Part shown: positions 20,864 to 29,183 of the stretch, one piece after another
How the letters are laid out: each line of letters opens with the position of its first letter
How positions within the stretch are numbered: the first letter of the stretch is position 1
Assembly: GCA_910587535.1 (NCBI GenBank)
Contig: CAJUKM010000013.1
Coordinates: 1 to 29,260 of the forward strand
Direction of reading: 5' to 3'
Origin: an uncultured Bacilli bacterium
Lineage (GTDB): Bacteria > Bacillota_I > Bacilli_A > RF39 > UBA660
DNA length: 29,260 nt
Translations under genes and position numbers: made by a program
The notes under the pieces: model-generated
Told to the model about the DNA's origin: nothing
Databases searched by the model: none
What the model saw: the letters and a program-made list of their open reading frames with translations, nothing else

Positions 20864-21595
20864 TTATCTTCTGCTGAACTGAGCTATTTTTTTTAATACC
20901 TTAGGATATTCATGATTTTCTTCTAAGATGGCATGCTCACCATTGGAAATGAGCATCAAATCTCTAGAATATCTTTCATAATTTGGCAAAGCACATACTT
21001 GATTAAAAAAACTGAGAGAAGCTTTTGTACTTACAAATTCATCTTTTAAACTCTGTATCATCAGTAAATTACTTCGAAAATTTCTTAAACCCTTTAAAGC
21101 TTCAGTACCTGTTCCATACACGCGAGAAAAATCTCTCAGAAATTTAAAATTTTTTATAAAATATAGAGTTCTTTCTTCGACTTCACCATTGTACTTTACA
21201 ATAAAATGTGGATTATATCCTGGTCCTATCCCGAATTTTTTAGAAAATCGTTTCATTTCGTTTGGGACGCGCCTAAAAACTCCCCAAGGCCTAAAAGCAG
21301 GATTTATTAAAACTGTCTTATCTATATTCAATCTTTCGACCAAAATTGTCGCCAAAGCACCTCCATGCGAATGACCTATAATTATAAAATTGCCGTTACT
21401 AAAGGGATATAAATCACAGAACTTTTCTACTACTCTCGAAAGATAAGTGCCAGTATCGATATTATCTACTAGAATATCGTGATAATCGAAAAGTTCAACA
21501 GGAATAGAAATGTAGTCTTCTAATTTGTTTTTAATCCAAGCTGTTGCTATGTCGTGTGACCATAGGCCCCTAATGTAAATGATTCTCGTATCCAT
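20864..21595 (-). CDS. Alpha/beta hydrolase (esterase/lipase-like)
   Basis: A 243-residue cytoplasmic hydrolase. The nucleophile elbow is IIGHSHGGALA (GxSxG). A candidate Asp is in MIQSLKDEFVS and a candidate His in ISNGEHAILEEN, in the standard order Ser-Asp-His of the fold. The N-terminal strand IIYIRGLWSHD contributes the oxyanion-hole region. There is no signal peptide. AAGGGA precedes the ATG. It starts 9 bases after the tmcAL stop, so it is the second gene of that unit. The substrate is unknown. Confidence 0.83.
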   Translation of the reverse strand: MDTRIIYIRGLWSHDIATAWIKNKLEDYISIPVELFDYHDILVDNIDTGTYLSRVVEKFCDLYPFSNGNFIIIGHSHGGALATILVERLNIDKTVLINPAFRPWGVFRRVPNEMKRFSKKFGIGPGYNPHFIVKYNGEVEERTLYFIKNFKFLRDFSRVYGTGTEALKGLRNFRSNLLMIQSLKDEFVSTKASLSFFNQVCALPNYERYSRDLMLISNGEHAILEENHEYPKVLKKIAQFSRR

Positions 21596-21604
21596 AAATC
21601 CCTT

Positions 21605-22702
21605 TTAAATCCCCCTTTGAATAGGCTTGTTACAACTTTCTAAAAATACACTTTTATCGGAAGTTAAAATATAATATACCATAGAAGAAGTTTTTTCTAT
21701 ATCATTTGCTCTCGTATCGATTCTAAACGCCAGTTCTTCTGTTTTAAGTTCTCTTAAGTACTCTTGTCCTAATTTGCTAAATCCTAGAATTTTAGCTTTT
21801 TCTAAAGTTGCATTCATATCTTCTTTTAAAATACCTAAGAGTATATGAACACACATTCTTTTAAGACGTGATCTAGTATATCTCTTGGAGATGATTCTAT
21901 CTAAGAATTCTCGGTAGTTGTTAGATTGTACGATCTCTTTTTTTAGTTTATTCTCCAATCCTTCATCTACACCTAGGAATCTTTCCAAATTTTTTTCTGT
22001 CATTATTCTATATTTTAAAAGCTCAAAGAATTTACCGTAATTAACTTCGTTTAACAAGTTCTTGTCATATTTGGGAATATATTTAGTTATGTCCTCTTTA
22101 TTAGCAAGACGCTCTCTTATATTTTGAGCACTTACAACTGTATCAGAGCTTTTAATGTCGTTAAAACTATTAGTTCTCTTTATCGTAATAGGCTCTATTT
22201 TTGCACCGAGCTTTTCGATCGCCTTTATGTAGGAAACACCTAAAATGTCATTGCTGTCAAGTTTTACTCCTAGAGAAGCCGCTAAACTAGAAGGATAATT
22301 GTTACCGGCACTGAGATTCTTTTTAACCGAATCACTAAAATTTCTTTCTAGCTGTTTTCTCGCAATACTTTTTAAAAATTCGACATCGTCGGACTCGCTT
22401 CCGAATACAATTTTATCGACATGTGCTTTATTTAGTATGGATACGGCATATTCTGCAAAGAAGTCGCTCGAGTTGACTCCGAATAACAAAGGTAGCTCTA
22501 AAACCAAATCTATTCCAAAATCTAAGGCTACTTTCGTTTTATTCCACTTGCTCATCAAGGATACATCTCCTCGTTCTAAAAAATAACCGCCCAAGACTAA
22601 AACTAAGACATGATTTGGATACATCTCTTTTATCTTTTTAATATGGTACAAATGGCCATTATGAAAAGGATTATATTCACAGATTAAGCCGATTGCTTTC
22701 AT
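21605..22702 (-). CDS. tmcAL: tRNA-Met cytidine acetate ligase TmcAL
   Basis: ATP-dependent acetate ligase that makes N4-acetylcytidine at the wobble position (C34) of elongator tRNA-Met. It begins MKAIGLICEYNPFHNGHLYHI with the HxGH nucleotidyltransferase motif. LELPLLFGVNSSDFFAEYAV and VFGSESDDVEF are typical of the family (formerly YlbM). About 365 residues, slightly short of the usual ~400. The frame is open 15 codons further upstream, but those codons lie across the promoter. The ATG at 22702 follows AAGTGAT at a usable distance. Confidence 0.93.
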   Translation of the reverse strand: MKAIGLICEYNPFHNGHLYHIKKIKEMYPNHVLVLVLGGYFLERGDVSLMSKWNKTKVALDFGIDLVLELPLLFGVNSSDFFAEYAVSILNKAHVDKIVFGSESDDVEFLKSIARKQLERNFSDSVKKNLSAGNNYPSSLAASLGVKLDSNDILGVSYIKAIEKLGAKIEPITIKRTNSFNDIKSSDTVVSAQNIRERLANKEDITKYIPKYDKNLLNEVNYGKFFELLKYRIMTEKNLERFLGVDEGLENKLKKEIVQSNNYREFLDRIISKRYTRSRLKRMCVHILLGILKEDMNATLEKAKILGFSKLGQEYLRELKTEELAFRIDTRANDIEKTSSMVYYILTSDKSVFLESCNKPIQRGI

Positions 22703-22718
22703 AAACATCACTTGAATT

Positions 22719-22747
22719 ATTTTAACAAAAAAAAATTTTATATACAA
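22719..22747 (-). promoter_or_regulatory. tmcAL promoter
   Basis: On the minus strand, TTGTAT (22747-22742), 17-base spacer, TAAAAT (22724-22719), with TGT before the -10. Its -35 box coincides with that of the divergent promoter. Confidence 0.68.
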
Positions 22748-22769
22748 TATATATCAAACGTGCTATACT
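22741..22769 (+). promoter_or_regulatory. Promoter of the CmpB-like gene
   Basis: TATACA (22741-22746), 17-base spacer, TATACT (22764-22769), with TG at 22761-22762. It overlaps the tmcAL -35, so the two divergent promoters may exclude each other. Confidence 0.62.
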
Positions 22770-22796
22770 ATGGGCATTAAAGGGGTTTGTTGTCTT

Positions 22797-23465
22797 ATGA
22801 ACGAAGTAAAAAAGGACAATACAAATAATATTATTATACTTTTCTGGATTTTCATAATTGGATCCATTTTTGGGGCTTATTTCGAGGAAATAAGACATAT
22901 AATATGGTATTTTAGACATTATGGGATATTCAACTTCTCACCTAGAAGAGGGCTTTTCTGGGGACCATTAAGCCCCGTATATGGAATAGGTGCGGTGGTA
23001 TTAGCCATATGTCTTAAGAAAAAAGAGAAATCGTGGATTAGGACATTTTTAAAAGCATTCATTCTCGGCGGGATAGTGGAGTATTCTTTGAGCTTTATTC
23101 AGGAGTTTTTTACAGGTACTATATCGTGGAACTATTCACACAAAATGCTCAATATTGGTGGAAGAACGACCATTCTTTACATGATTGCTTGGGGTTTCAT
23201 AGGTGTAATCTTTATATACTTGATATACCCTCTAATAGTAAAAATCATAGATAAGATACCTAAAAGAATTTTAAAGAGAGCGACTTCTTTTGTATTTATC
23301 ATCATCACTATAGACGTCGTCATATCGTGGTCAGCTTTTGCAAGAAAAATATGTAGAGAAAACGACATAGAACCGTTTACCAATATAGGAAGAATTTATG
23401 ATAAGTATTTCGATGATGAATACTTTAGAGAGAAATTTCCTAATATGCGCAAGGTAAAAAAATAA
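22797..23465 (+). CDS. CmpB-type putative ABC-transporter permease membrane protein
   Basis: A 222-residue polytopic protein with about five hydrophobic helices. RRGLFWGPLSPVYGIGAVVLA is the hallmark of the CmpB family (Pfam ABC_trans_CmpB), and GGIVEYSLSFIQEFFTGTISWNYSHK with the following NIGGRTT is also characteristic. No ATP-binding partner is adjacent, and the transport label is by family name only. The C-terminus is charged (DDEYFREKFPNMRKVKK). Earlier in-frame ATG 22770 lies at the -10 box, so the ATG at 22797 after AAAGGGG is the start. Confidence 0.75.
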   Translation: MNEVKKDNTNNIIILFWIFIIGSIFGAYFEEIRHIIWYFRHYGIFNFSPRRGLFWGPLSPVYGIGAVVLAICLKKKEKSWIRTFLKAFILGGIVEYSLSFIQEFFTGTISWNYSHKMLNIGGRTTILYMIAWGFIGVIFIYLIYPLIVKIIDKIPKRILKRATSFVFIIITIDVVISWSAFARKICRENDIEPFTNIGRIYDKYFDDEYFREKFPNMRKVKK

Positions 23466-23492
23466 AAGAGCTTCCAACAAAAGCTCTTTTTT
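23464..23492 (+). terminator. Terminator of the CmpB-like gene
   Basis: AAAAGAGCTT (23464-23473) pairs with AAGCTCTTTT (23481-23490) over a 7-base loop, followed by TT. Confidence 0.88.
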
Positions 23493-23517
23493 AGCACTCG
23501 ATATTGACATGTGCCAA
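23491..23517 (+). promoter_or_regulatory. CIRCE-like HrcA operator of htpG
   Basis: The left arm TTAGCACTC (23491-23499) is the exact CIRCE half-site. After 9 bases the right arm is ATGTGCCAA (23509-23517), matching 6 of 9 positions of GAGTGCTAA. The element overlaps the -35 box of the htpG promoter, which fits repression by HrcA. Confidence 0.65.
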
Positions 23518-23532
23518 AAACGGTGGTATATA
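23504..23532 (+). promoter_or_regulatory. htpG promoter
   Basis: TTGACA (23504-23509), 17-base spacer, TATATA (23527-23532). Confidence 0.75.
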
Positions 23533-23557
23533 TAGTTTATAAGAAAAGAGGAATATG

Positions 23558-25441
23558 ATGAAAAAACAAGAATTTAAAGCTGAATCGAAAAGATTATTAG
23601 ATCTCATGATAAATTCTATATATACGAATAAAGATATCTTTTTAAGAGAGTTGATTTCCAATGCGTCTGATGCGATCGACAAACTGTATTACGAGTCACT
23701 AGTAGATAGCAAAGTCGAAATCGACAGAGACGATTTTTCCATAAAGTTGCTCCTCGATAAAGAGAAAAAGACCATAACGATAAGCGATAATGGTATCGGT
23801 ATGAGTAAGGATGAACTGGATCACAATTTAGGTACTATCTGCGAAAGTGGTTCACTATTATTCAAAAAAGAGAAAGAAAACAGAGAAGAAATAGATGTTA
23901 TAGGACAATTTGGCGTCGGATTCTATTCTGCTTTCATGATAGCGGCCAAAATTGAAGTAATATCTAAAAAATATGGATCTAATGAAGCTTATAAATGGTC
24001 TAGTGATGGAGTAGATGGATACACGATAGAAAAAAGTGAAAAAGATACATTCGGAACTGACATAATTATCTATCTAAAAGATGACTCAGATGACTATGAG
24101 TATAGTAGATATCTGGATGAATACGTAATCGATGGAATAGTTAAAAAGTATTCAAATTACATAACTTATCCTATCAAAATGAATAAAACTTCTCACGAAT
24201 TAAAAGAGGGTAGCAAAGATGAATACATAGATGTGGAAAAAGAAGAAGTTTTAAACAGTATGATGCCTATATGGAAGAAAAATCCTTCAGAAGTAACTGA
24301 AGAAGAATATTCTAATTTTTACACGGACACATATTACGACTACGAAAAACCACAAAGAGTGTTTAGAAACAGTGTAGAAGGAAAATGCACATATACATCA
24401 TTACTTTTCATTCCTAGTCACACACCATACGACTTTTATGGAAAAGACTATGAAAAGGGATTATCTCTCTACTCAAACGGAGTCCTAGTAATGGATAAAT
24501 GTCCAAAACTCCTACCAGATCATTTTAGTTTTGTAAAAGGATTAGTTGACAGTCCAGACGTATCTTTAAATATTTCGAGAGAAATTCTACAAGAAGATAA
24601 AGAGATCACTCTCATTTCGAAATCGATCGAGGGAAAGATAAAAAAAGAACTGGAAGATATGCTTAAAAACGACCGAGAGAAATATTTAAAATTCTTCGAA
24701 AACTTCGGCCTCCAATTAAAAGTTGGTGTTTATAATGACTATGGAATGTACAAGGATGATTTAAAGGATCTTTTGCTCTTTTATTCTTCTGAAAAAAAGA
24801 GCATGATTACCTTAGCAGAATACGTCGAAAATTTAAAGGATGGACAAGACAAAATATACTATGCTTCTGGTGAGACATACGACAAGATCGACTTACTTCC
24901 ACAGGTAGAAAACTTTAAAGAGAAAAATCTCGAAGTATTATATTTAAAAGACTATATCGACGAATTTGCTCTTCAAATGTTGAGAGAGTATGACGGTAAA
25001 GCATTTGTAAACATCTCAAAAGAAGATGTAAACTTAGATAGTGAAGAAGATAAAAAAGCTCTCGAGGAAGAAAATAAAAAATCGGCCTCTTTATTCAAAC
25101 TTATGAAGGAGACATTGGCTTCAGAAGTCTCAGATGTAAAATTTACAAATAGACTGAAAAATCACCCTGTTTGCTTGACAAGTAAGGGAAATTTGTCGAT
25201 AGAAATGGAAAAAGTTATCAATGCGATGCCAACAGACGAACACATCCACGCAGAAATGACTCTAGAAGTAAATAAAGATCATCCAATAGCCCAAAAGCTT
25301 AAAGATCTTTACGAAACTGATAAAGAAGAATTAAAAAAGTATACTAAAATACTATATTCTGAAGCACGTTTAATAGAAGGATTACCTATTGAAAATCCAA
25401 CTGAAATAAGTAATCTAATATGCGAAATGCTTTCAAAATAA
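23558..25441 (+). CDS. htpG: Chaperone protein HtpG (Hsp90)
   Basis: Cytoplasmic ATP-dependent Hsp90 chaperone. The N-terminal ATPase domain carries ELISNASDAIDKLYYESL, ISDNGIGMSKDEL, LGTICESGS (usually GTIARSGT) and GQFGVGFYSAFMIA. The middle domain has YSNGVLVMDKCPKLLPDHFSF (at about 305-325) and VDSPDVSLNISREILQ with the catalytic Arg loop. The C-terminal dimerisation domain closes the 627-residue protein, which is the family's normal length. Two ATGs lie in tandem (23555, 23558); the second has the better distance (6 bases) to AGAGG. It is monocistronic, with a CIRCE-like operator in its promoter. Confidence 0.96.
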   Translation: MKKQEFKAESKRLLDLMINSIYTNKDIFLRELISNASDAIDKLYYESLVDSKVEIDRDDFSIKLLLDKEKKTITISDNGIGMSKDELDHNLGTICESGSLLFKKEKENREEIDVIGQFGVGFYSAFMIAAKIEVISKKYGSNEAYKWSSDGVDGYTIEKSEKDTFGTDIIIYLKDDSDDYEYSRYLDEYVIDGIVKKYSNYITYPIKMNKTSHELKEGSKDEYIDVEKEEVLNSMMPIWKKNPSEVTEEEYSNFYTDTYYDYEKPQRVFRNSVEGKCTYTSLLFIPSHTPYDFYGKDYEKGLSLYSNGVLVMDKCPKLLPDHFSFVKGLVDSPDVSLNISREILQEDKEITLISKSIEGKIKKELEDMLKNDREKYLKFFENFGLQLKVGVYNDYGMYKDDLKDLLLFYSSEKKSMITLAEYVENLKDGQDKIYYASGETYDKIDLLPQVENFKEKNLEVLYLKDYIDEFALQMLREYDGKAFVNISKEDVNLDSEEDKKALEEENKKSASLFKLMKETLASEVSDVKFTNRLKNHPVCLTSKGNLSIEMEKVINAMPTDEHIHAEMTLEVNKDHPIAQKLKDLYETDKEELKKYTKILYSEARLIEGLPIENPTEISNLICEMLSK

Positions 25442-25445
25442 AATG

Positions 25446-25472
25446 CAGGAAAAAACTTTTTTCTGTTTTTTT
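25446..25472 (+). terminator. htpG terminator
   Basis: CAGGAAAAA (25446-25454) pairs with TTTTTTCTG (25457-25465), followed by seven T. Confidence 0.8.
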
Positions 25473-25491
25473 AAAGATCTTATGATAAAAT
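25464..25491 (+). promoter_or_regulatory. Probable promoter of the wall-anchored protein gene
   Basis: TAAAAT (25486-25491) preceded by TG at 25483-25484; only a weak TGTTTT-like -35 lies in the upstream terminator. Confidence 0.42.
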
Positions 25492-25519
25492 ATAAAAAAG
25501 AATAAGAAAGTAGGCATTT

Positions 25520-26935
25520 ATGAGGAAATCGAGTATATTTTTTATCATCGTAATTATTTCACTAATAGGATATAAAGACATCTTTGCCGCTACGATGGAA
25601 GAAGTGGCCACAATAATCGAAAATAGAGTTAACGAATCATCAACTGTATTTGAAAATAGAACAGATTATTTTTTATTCAGGACAAATGTAAATGGAAAAA
25701 CATACGAGACAGAGTTCGATCGCGATTATGAACACAACCGATTATTTTATGAATTGAAATCGGGACTAGATTCTATAGACTTAGCTATGGTGAGTAATGA
25801 TCGTGATTGGATAATGATAGTTTTAGAAGCCATTGCTAAAGCAAATGGCAAAGATGATTTTTCACCTTCTTCTATTCCATATAACGGAAACATCGAAGAT
25901 AACGGAATAAAGTTCGATTATTATAGCAAAATAGATGAGGAAACGGAACACGTAACCGAATACCTAGTTGGAATGACAGTAGACTTAGATAGATTCCCTG
26001 TTTCGAGTATTGAAGACCCAGATCCAGAAAAAGAACCAGACGAAACAGAAAAGCCCACAAATCCAGAAGATGAAATAAGTAAAGAACTTTCAGAGTTGAT
26101 AGACGAATTTAAAAAAACAGAGTTTTACAAAGTAATCGGCGAAAACAACCAATTTTACGAAGACATAAAAATAGATGTAGACAAAGAGAAGTTCTCGATC
26201 ACCTTGACTGAAAATGGCCATTCGACAACTTCCAACTTTACTTTTAAAAATAATATTTTGTCGTATAACATAGACGCATCAGATTATAATGACCTTAACA
26301 CTTTTATAAAACAGGTTTTGGCAGATGATATGCTCATATATACTTTTATTAAAATGGCGATCACTAAAAATGGATATGATGTCCTCGTCGATAATATAGA
26401 TTTTTTAAACTATTCTTTTCAAAATGAAGGAATAGAACTAATAAGTGCAATTTACTCTGGAAATAACACAGATTATTTAAAGAGTTTCAAACTAGATTTT
26501 GAAAATTTTAAAATAAAGTCGAGTGACTTAACACAGAATAATCCAGAAACGCCGAATAAACCTAAGTTACCATCATTAAAACTGGTTAATTCTAACAGTT
26601 ATTCTGTAACACTAGAAGTTACATACGATAAATCGGGACTTTGTGACATTTATAGATCTACTAACGATGGATCTTTTGCATTAATTAAAACTATCTCTTG
26701 CGACGGAATATATACAGATTTGGGACTCAATCCCAACACTATTTATAAATATAAAGTAGGAATTAACGGTTTGATGAGTGAACCATTAAGTGCCAAGACG
26801 GGGTCGCCAAGTACCACAGTCAAAAATCCTCAGACTGGAAGAACTTCTATAGGATTAGCAATTATAATAATGACGTCGTTATGCATATATGCCATTGTAA
26901 AATTAAAAAGAAGAACGGTATTTAAACAATTATAG
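25520..26935 (+). CDS. Secreted, sortase-anchored protein with duplicated domain and Fn3-like domain
   Basis: A 471-residue surface protein. A signal peptide covers residues 1 to about 23 (basic start, hydrophobic core, IFAA). Two related domains follow, about 25-160 and 190-330. Both have a polar strand region, a helix with a hydrophobic pair (DWIMIVLEAIAKANGKD in one, MLIYTFIKMAITKNGYD in the other) and a closing VDLDRF/LDFENF strand. An acidic Pro/Glu linker (about 162-186) separates them. Residues about 345-425 look like a fibronectin type III domain. The end is a sorting signal: NPQTG (about 436-440), hydrophobic helix, then KLKRR. No sortase gene is in the window. Ligand and role are unknown. 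Confidence 0.78.
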   Translation: MRKSSIFFIIVIISLIGYKDIFAATMEEVATIIENRVNESSTVFENRTDYFLFRTNVNGKTYETEFDRDYEHNRLFYELKSGLDSIDLAMVSNDRDWIMIVLEAIAKANGKDDFSPSSIPYNGNIEDNGIKFDYYSKIDEETEHVTEYLVGMTVDLDRFPVSSIEDPDPEKEPDETEKPTNPEDEISKELSELIDEFKKTEFYKVIGENNQFYEDIKIDVDKEKFSITLTENGHSTTSNFTFKNNILSYNIDASDYNDLNTFIKQVLADDMLIYTFIKMAITKNGYDVLVDNIDFLNYSFQNEGIELISAIYSGNNTDYLKSFKLDFENFKIKSSDLTQNNPETPNKPKLPSLKLVNSNSYSVTLEVTYDKSGLCDIYRSTNDGSFALIKTISCDGIYTDLGLNPNTIYKYKVGINGLMSEPLSAKTGSPSTTVKNPQTGRTSIGLAIIIMTSLCIYAIVKLKRRTVFKQL

Positions 26936-26954
26936 ACATACAATTTACAAATAT

Positions 26955-26987
26955 AGCTTAGAAACATGGTGATCTAGGCTTTTTTTA
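26955..26987 (+). terminator. Terminator of the wall-anchored protein gene
   Basis: AGCTTAGA (26955-26962) pairs with TCTAGGCT (26973-26980, one G-U pair), followed by a T run. Confidence 0.85.
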
Positions 26988-27016
26988 TTTAAAATATCGA
27001 CTAATTTTGATATAAT
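26988..27016 (+). promoter_or_regulatory. Promoter of the ATP-grasp/glycosyltransferase operon
   Basis: TATAAT (27011-27016) with TG at 27008-27009; the weak -35 TTTAAA (26988-26993) overlaps the end of the preceding terminator. Confidence 0.6.
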
Positions 27017-27039
27017 CTAAAAAGAAACGGGTGGTCTAA

Positions 27040-28047
27040 ATGAGTATAATAGATTATGCTTTAAAAGGAAATCTTAAAAGATTTGACCAAAATCTAAAAA
27101 AAATAAGTAAAAAGACTGGTAAAAATATATGGAGTTTACGTTTTAAGTTTTTGAACTCCTTTAGAGTCCTCGGATGCGGTTATAGCGACTTTCTAAACTA
27201 TGAGTTATATGATAAAACTAAAGAAGAACTCTTAGAATACGTATCTATTAAAGACCAAGATAAATTTTATGAGATAGTAAGTCCTTCGAAATATAAGTCG
27301 GAATTTTCTTATAAACCGAACTTTCTAAAGAATTTTAAAAAATACATATCTCGAGATTTTTTTGTCGACGAAGGAGAAGATAAATTAAAAGAATTTCTCT
27401 CAAAACATGAATATTTCATGATTAAGCCTTACGATGGTCTCGGTGGACATAATGTAGAAAAGATGTGTTCTAAAGATATCACAGATATTAAAAGCTTTTA
27501 TGAACGTATTAAAAAAGAACGATTATTTCTAGAAGAATATGTTATACAACACCCTGATATAGCTAAGATTTGCGATACGAGTGTAAATACGATTAGGATA
27601 ATGACTTTTTCATATAATGGCAAAAGTGAAATACTGTTTGCAGGAATGCGCTTCGGCAATGGGGAAGCTTCAGTCGATAATTTTCATCAAGGTGGCATGG
27701 CAGTATTGGTAAACATTAAAACTGGCGAGCTAGTAGGACAAGCTTTCAATAAAAAACTCGAATACTTCGATAGCCATCCTAAGTCTAAGATAAAATTCGA
27801 TGGATACCAAATACCTAACTGGAACAAGATAAAGAAACTCGTTTTAGAAGCATCTCTAAATAGTGACCACATCCATGCAATAGGGTGGGATGTTGCAGTT
27901 ACAAATGATGGAGGAACGTTCATAGAAGCCAACAGGCGTGCTGGATACGATCTCGTCCAAGTGCTATCAAAAAGAGGAAGAAAAGATATCATGAAACACT
28001 GTTTAGATATTGTAAATGAAAATGAAGGGACTAACTATAAGATATGA
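27040..28047 (+). CDS. Sugar-transfer-associated ATP-grasp protein
   Basis: A 335-residue ATP-grasp enzyme of the type found with glycosyltransferases (ATPgrasp_ST). The ATP-binding parts are YFMIKPYDGLGGHNVEKM (lysine strand and glycine loop) and RLFLEEYVIQHPDIAKI. The family-specific segment DNFHQGGMAVLVNIKTGELV follows. The metal/ATP-binding acidic end is IGWDVAVTNDGGTFIEANRR. It would join a carboxylate to an amine or similar group during glycan or cell-surface polymer synthesis; the substrate is not known. GGGTGG precedes the ATG. It overlaps the next gene by ATGA, so the two are translationally coupled. Confidence 0.87.
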   Translation: MSIIDYALKGNLKRFDQNLKKISKKTGKNIWSLRFKFLNSFRVLGCGYSDFLNYELYDKTKEELLEYVSIKDQDKFYEIVSPSKYKSEFSYKPNFLKNFKKYISRDFFVDEGEDKLKEFLSKHEYFMIKPYDGLGGHNVEKMCSKDITDIKSFYERIKKERLFLEEYVIQHPDIAKICDTSVNTIRIMTFSYNGKSEILFAGMRFGNGEASVDNFHQGGMAVLVNIKTGELVGQAFNKKLEYFDSHPKSKIKFDGYQIPNWNKIKKLVLEASLNSDHIHAIGWDVAVTNDGGTFIEANRRAGYDLVQVLSKRGRKDIMKHCLDIVNENEGTNYKI

Positions 28048-29183
28048 AAGTTTTAGTAGTACCTACTTGGTATCCTTGTGGAGAAGATAAATTGATGGGC
28101 ATCTATCATAAAGAATACACCTGTGCTTTAAACAAATATGGCATCGAAGCTAATATGCTTTTTATAGAAAGATCTCGTCTCTCTAAACCTCTAAGTTACA
28201 TTTTGTCCAAAAAAAAAGTGGTAGATAAAGAAGAAAATTACAAAGTATATAGATATAAAATGTTAAACTTGAGACCGATTTCATTTGATTTACAAATTAA
28301 AGCATATACTAAAAAATTAGAATCAGCGTTCAAGGATTATTTAAAAAATAACCCCAAACCAGATATCTTACATGCTCAAGTGACTGTACCTGCAGGATAC
28401 GCTACGTGCATATTAGGAAAAAAATATGGGATTCCTGTAGTAGTGACAGAGCATGGCGGAAAACTAGAGAGATTCTTTAAAGACGAACCATATAAAAAAT
28501 ATGGTGAATTCGTACTACAAAACGCACATTATTCGACCGTTAGTAACTACATGAAAAAAATAGCGCTGAAGTATACAGACGAATGTTCAGTTATTCCGAA
28601 CCAAGTAAATACGGATATTTTTAAAAATCATAAGACGAGAAAAGTCGATAAAGTGTTCGAACTTATGATGGTCTGTGCTCTTAGAGAAGGAAAAAGACTC
28701 GACATAGCATTTCAAGCGATTAAAATTTTAATCGAAGATAATTTACGTATCCATTTGACGATCATAGGAGACGGTTTTCTAGAAGAACAATACAAGAATG
28801 ATGCAAAAAAATATGGAATAGAAAAAAATGTGACGTTCTTAGGAAGAAAAAATAAAGAAGAAATTCCACCGTACCTAATGGATGCTCATGCACTTTTAAT
28901 AAGTAGCGAAATAGAAAGTTTTGCTATACCTGGAATAGAAGCATTGGCTTCAGGCATTCCTGTGATTACTACAAATTGTTTAGGACCGACAGAATTCGTC
29001 GATTCTAAATGTGGAGAAGTGTGTCGCGTGAACGATCCAGAAGATATGGCTAGAGCGATAAGAACCGTTATCTCGAATTATCTATTTTATGATAAAAAAT
29101 ACATGGAGACAGTCGCCGACCGCTATAGTGAAGAAGCCGTCGTTAGAATAGCGAAAAAAATATATGAAAAACTCTTAAAATGA
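28044..29183 (+). CDS. Family 4 (GT-B) glycosyltransferase
   Basis: A 379-residue glycosyltransferase with the GT-B fold of the GT4 family, probably acting at the cytoplasmic face of the membrane on a lipid-linked or surface glycan. The N-terminal acceptor domain begins MKVLVVPTWYPCGEDK and includes HAQVTVPAGY and VVTEHGG. The donor domain begins near VIPNQVNTDIF and has ALREGKRLDIAFQAI, IIGDGFLEEQ, VTFLGRK and the nucleotide-sugar motif SSEIESFAIPGIEALASGIPVI (E-x7-E type, Glu in ESFAIPGIE). The donor sugar cannot be read. It begins within the preceding stop codon (ATGA) and ends 77 bases before the window edge. Confidence 0.92.
   Translation: MKVLVVPTWYPCGEDKLMGIYHKEYTCALNKYGIEANMLFIERSRLSKPLSYILSKKKVVDKEENYKVYRYKMLNLRPISFDLQIKAYTKKLESAFKDYLKNNPKPDILHAQVTVPAGYATCILGKKYGIPVVVTEHGGKLERFFKDEPYKKYGEFVLQNAHYSTVSNYMKKIALKYTDECSVIPNQVNTDIFKNHKTRKVDKVFELMMVCALREGKRLDIAFQAIKILIEDNLRIHLTIIGDGFLEEQYKNDAKKYGIEKNVTFLGRKNKEEIPPYLMDAHALLISSEIESFAIPGIEALASGIPVITTNCLGPTEFVDSKCGEVCRVNDPEDMARAIRTVISNYLFYDKKYMETVADRYSEEAVVRIAKKIYEKLLK

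Noticed and set aside
23504..23532. CtsR operator at htpG
   Set aside because: The CtsR heptamer tandem (GGTCAAA-type) is not present; the TTAGCACTC arm fits CIRCE.
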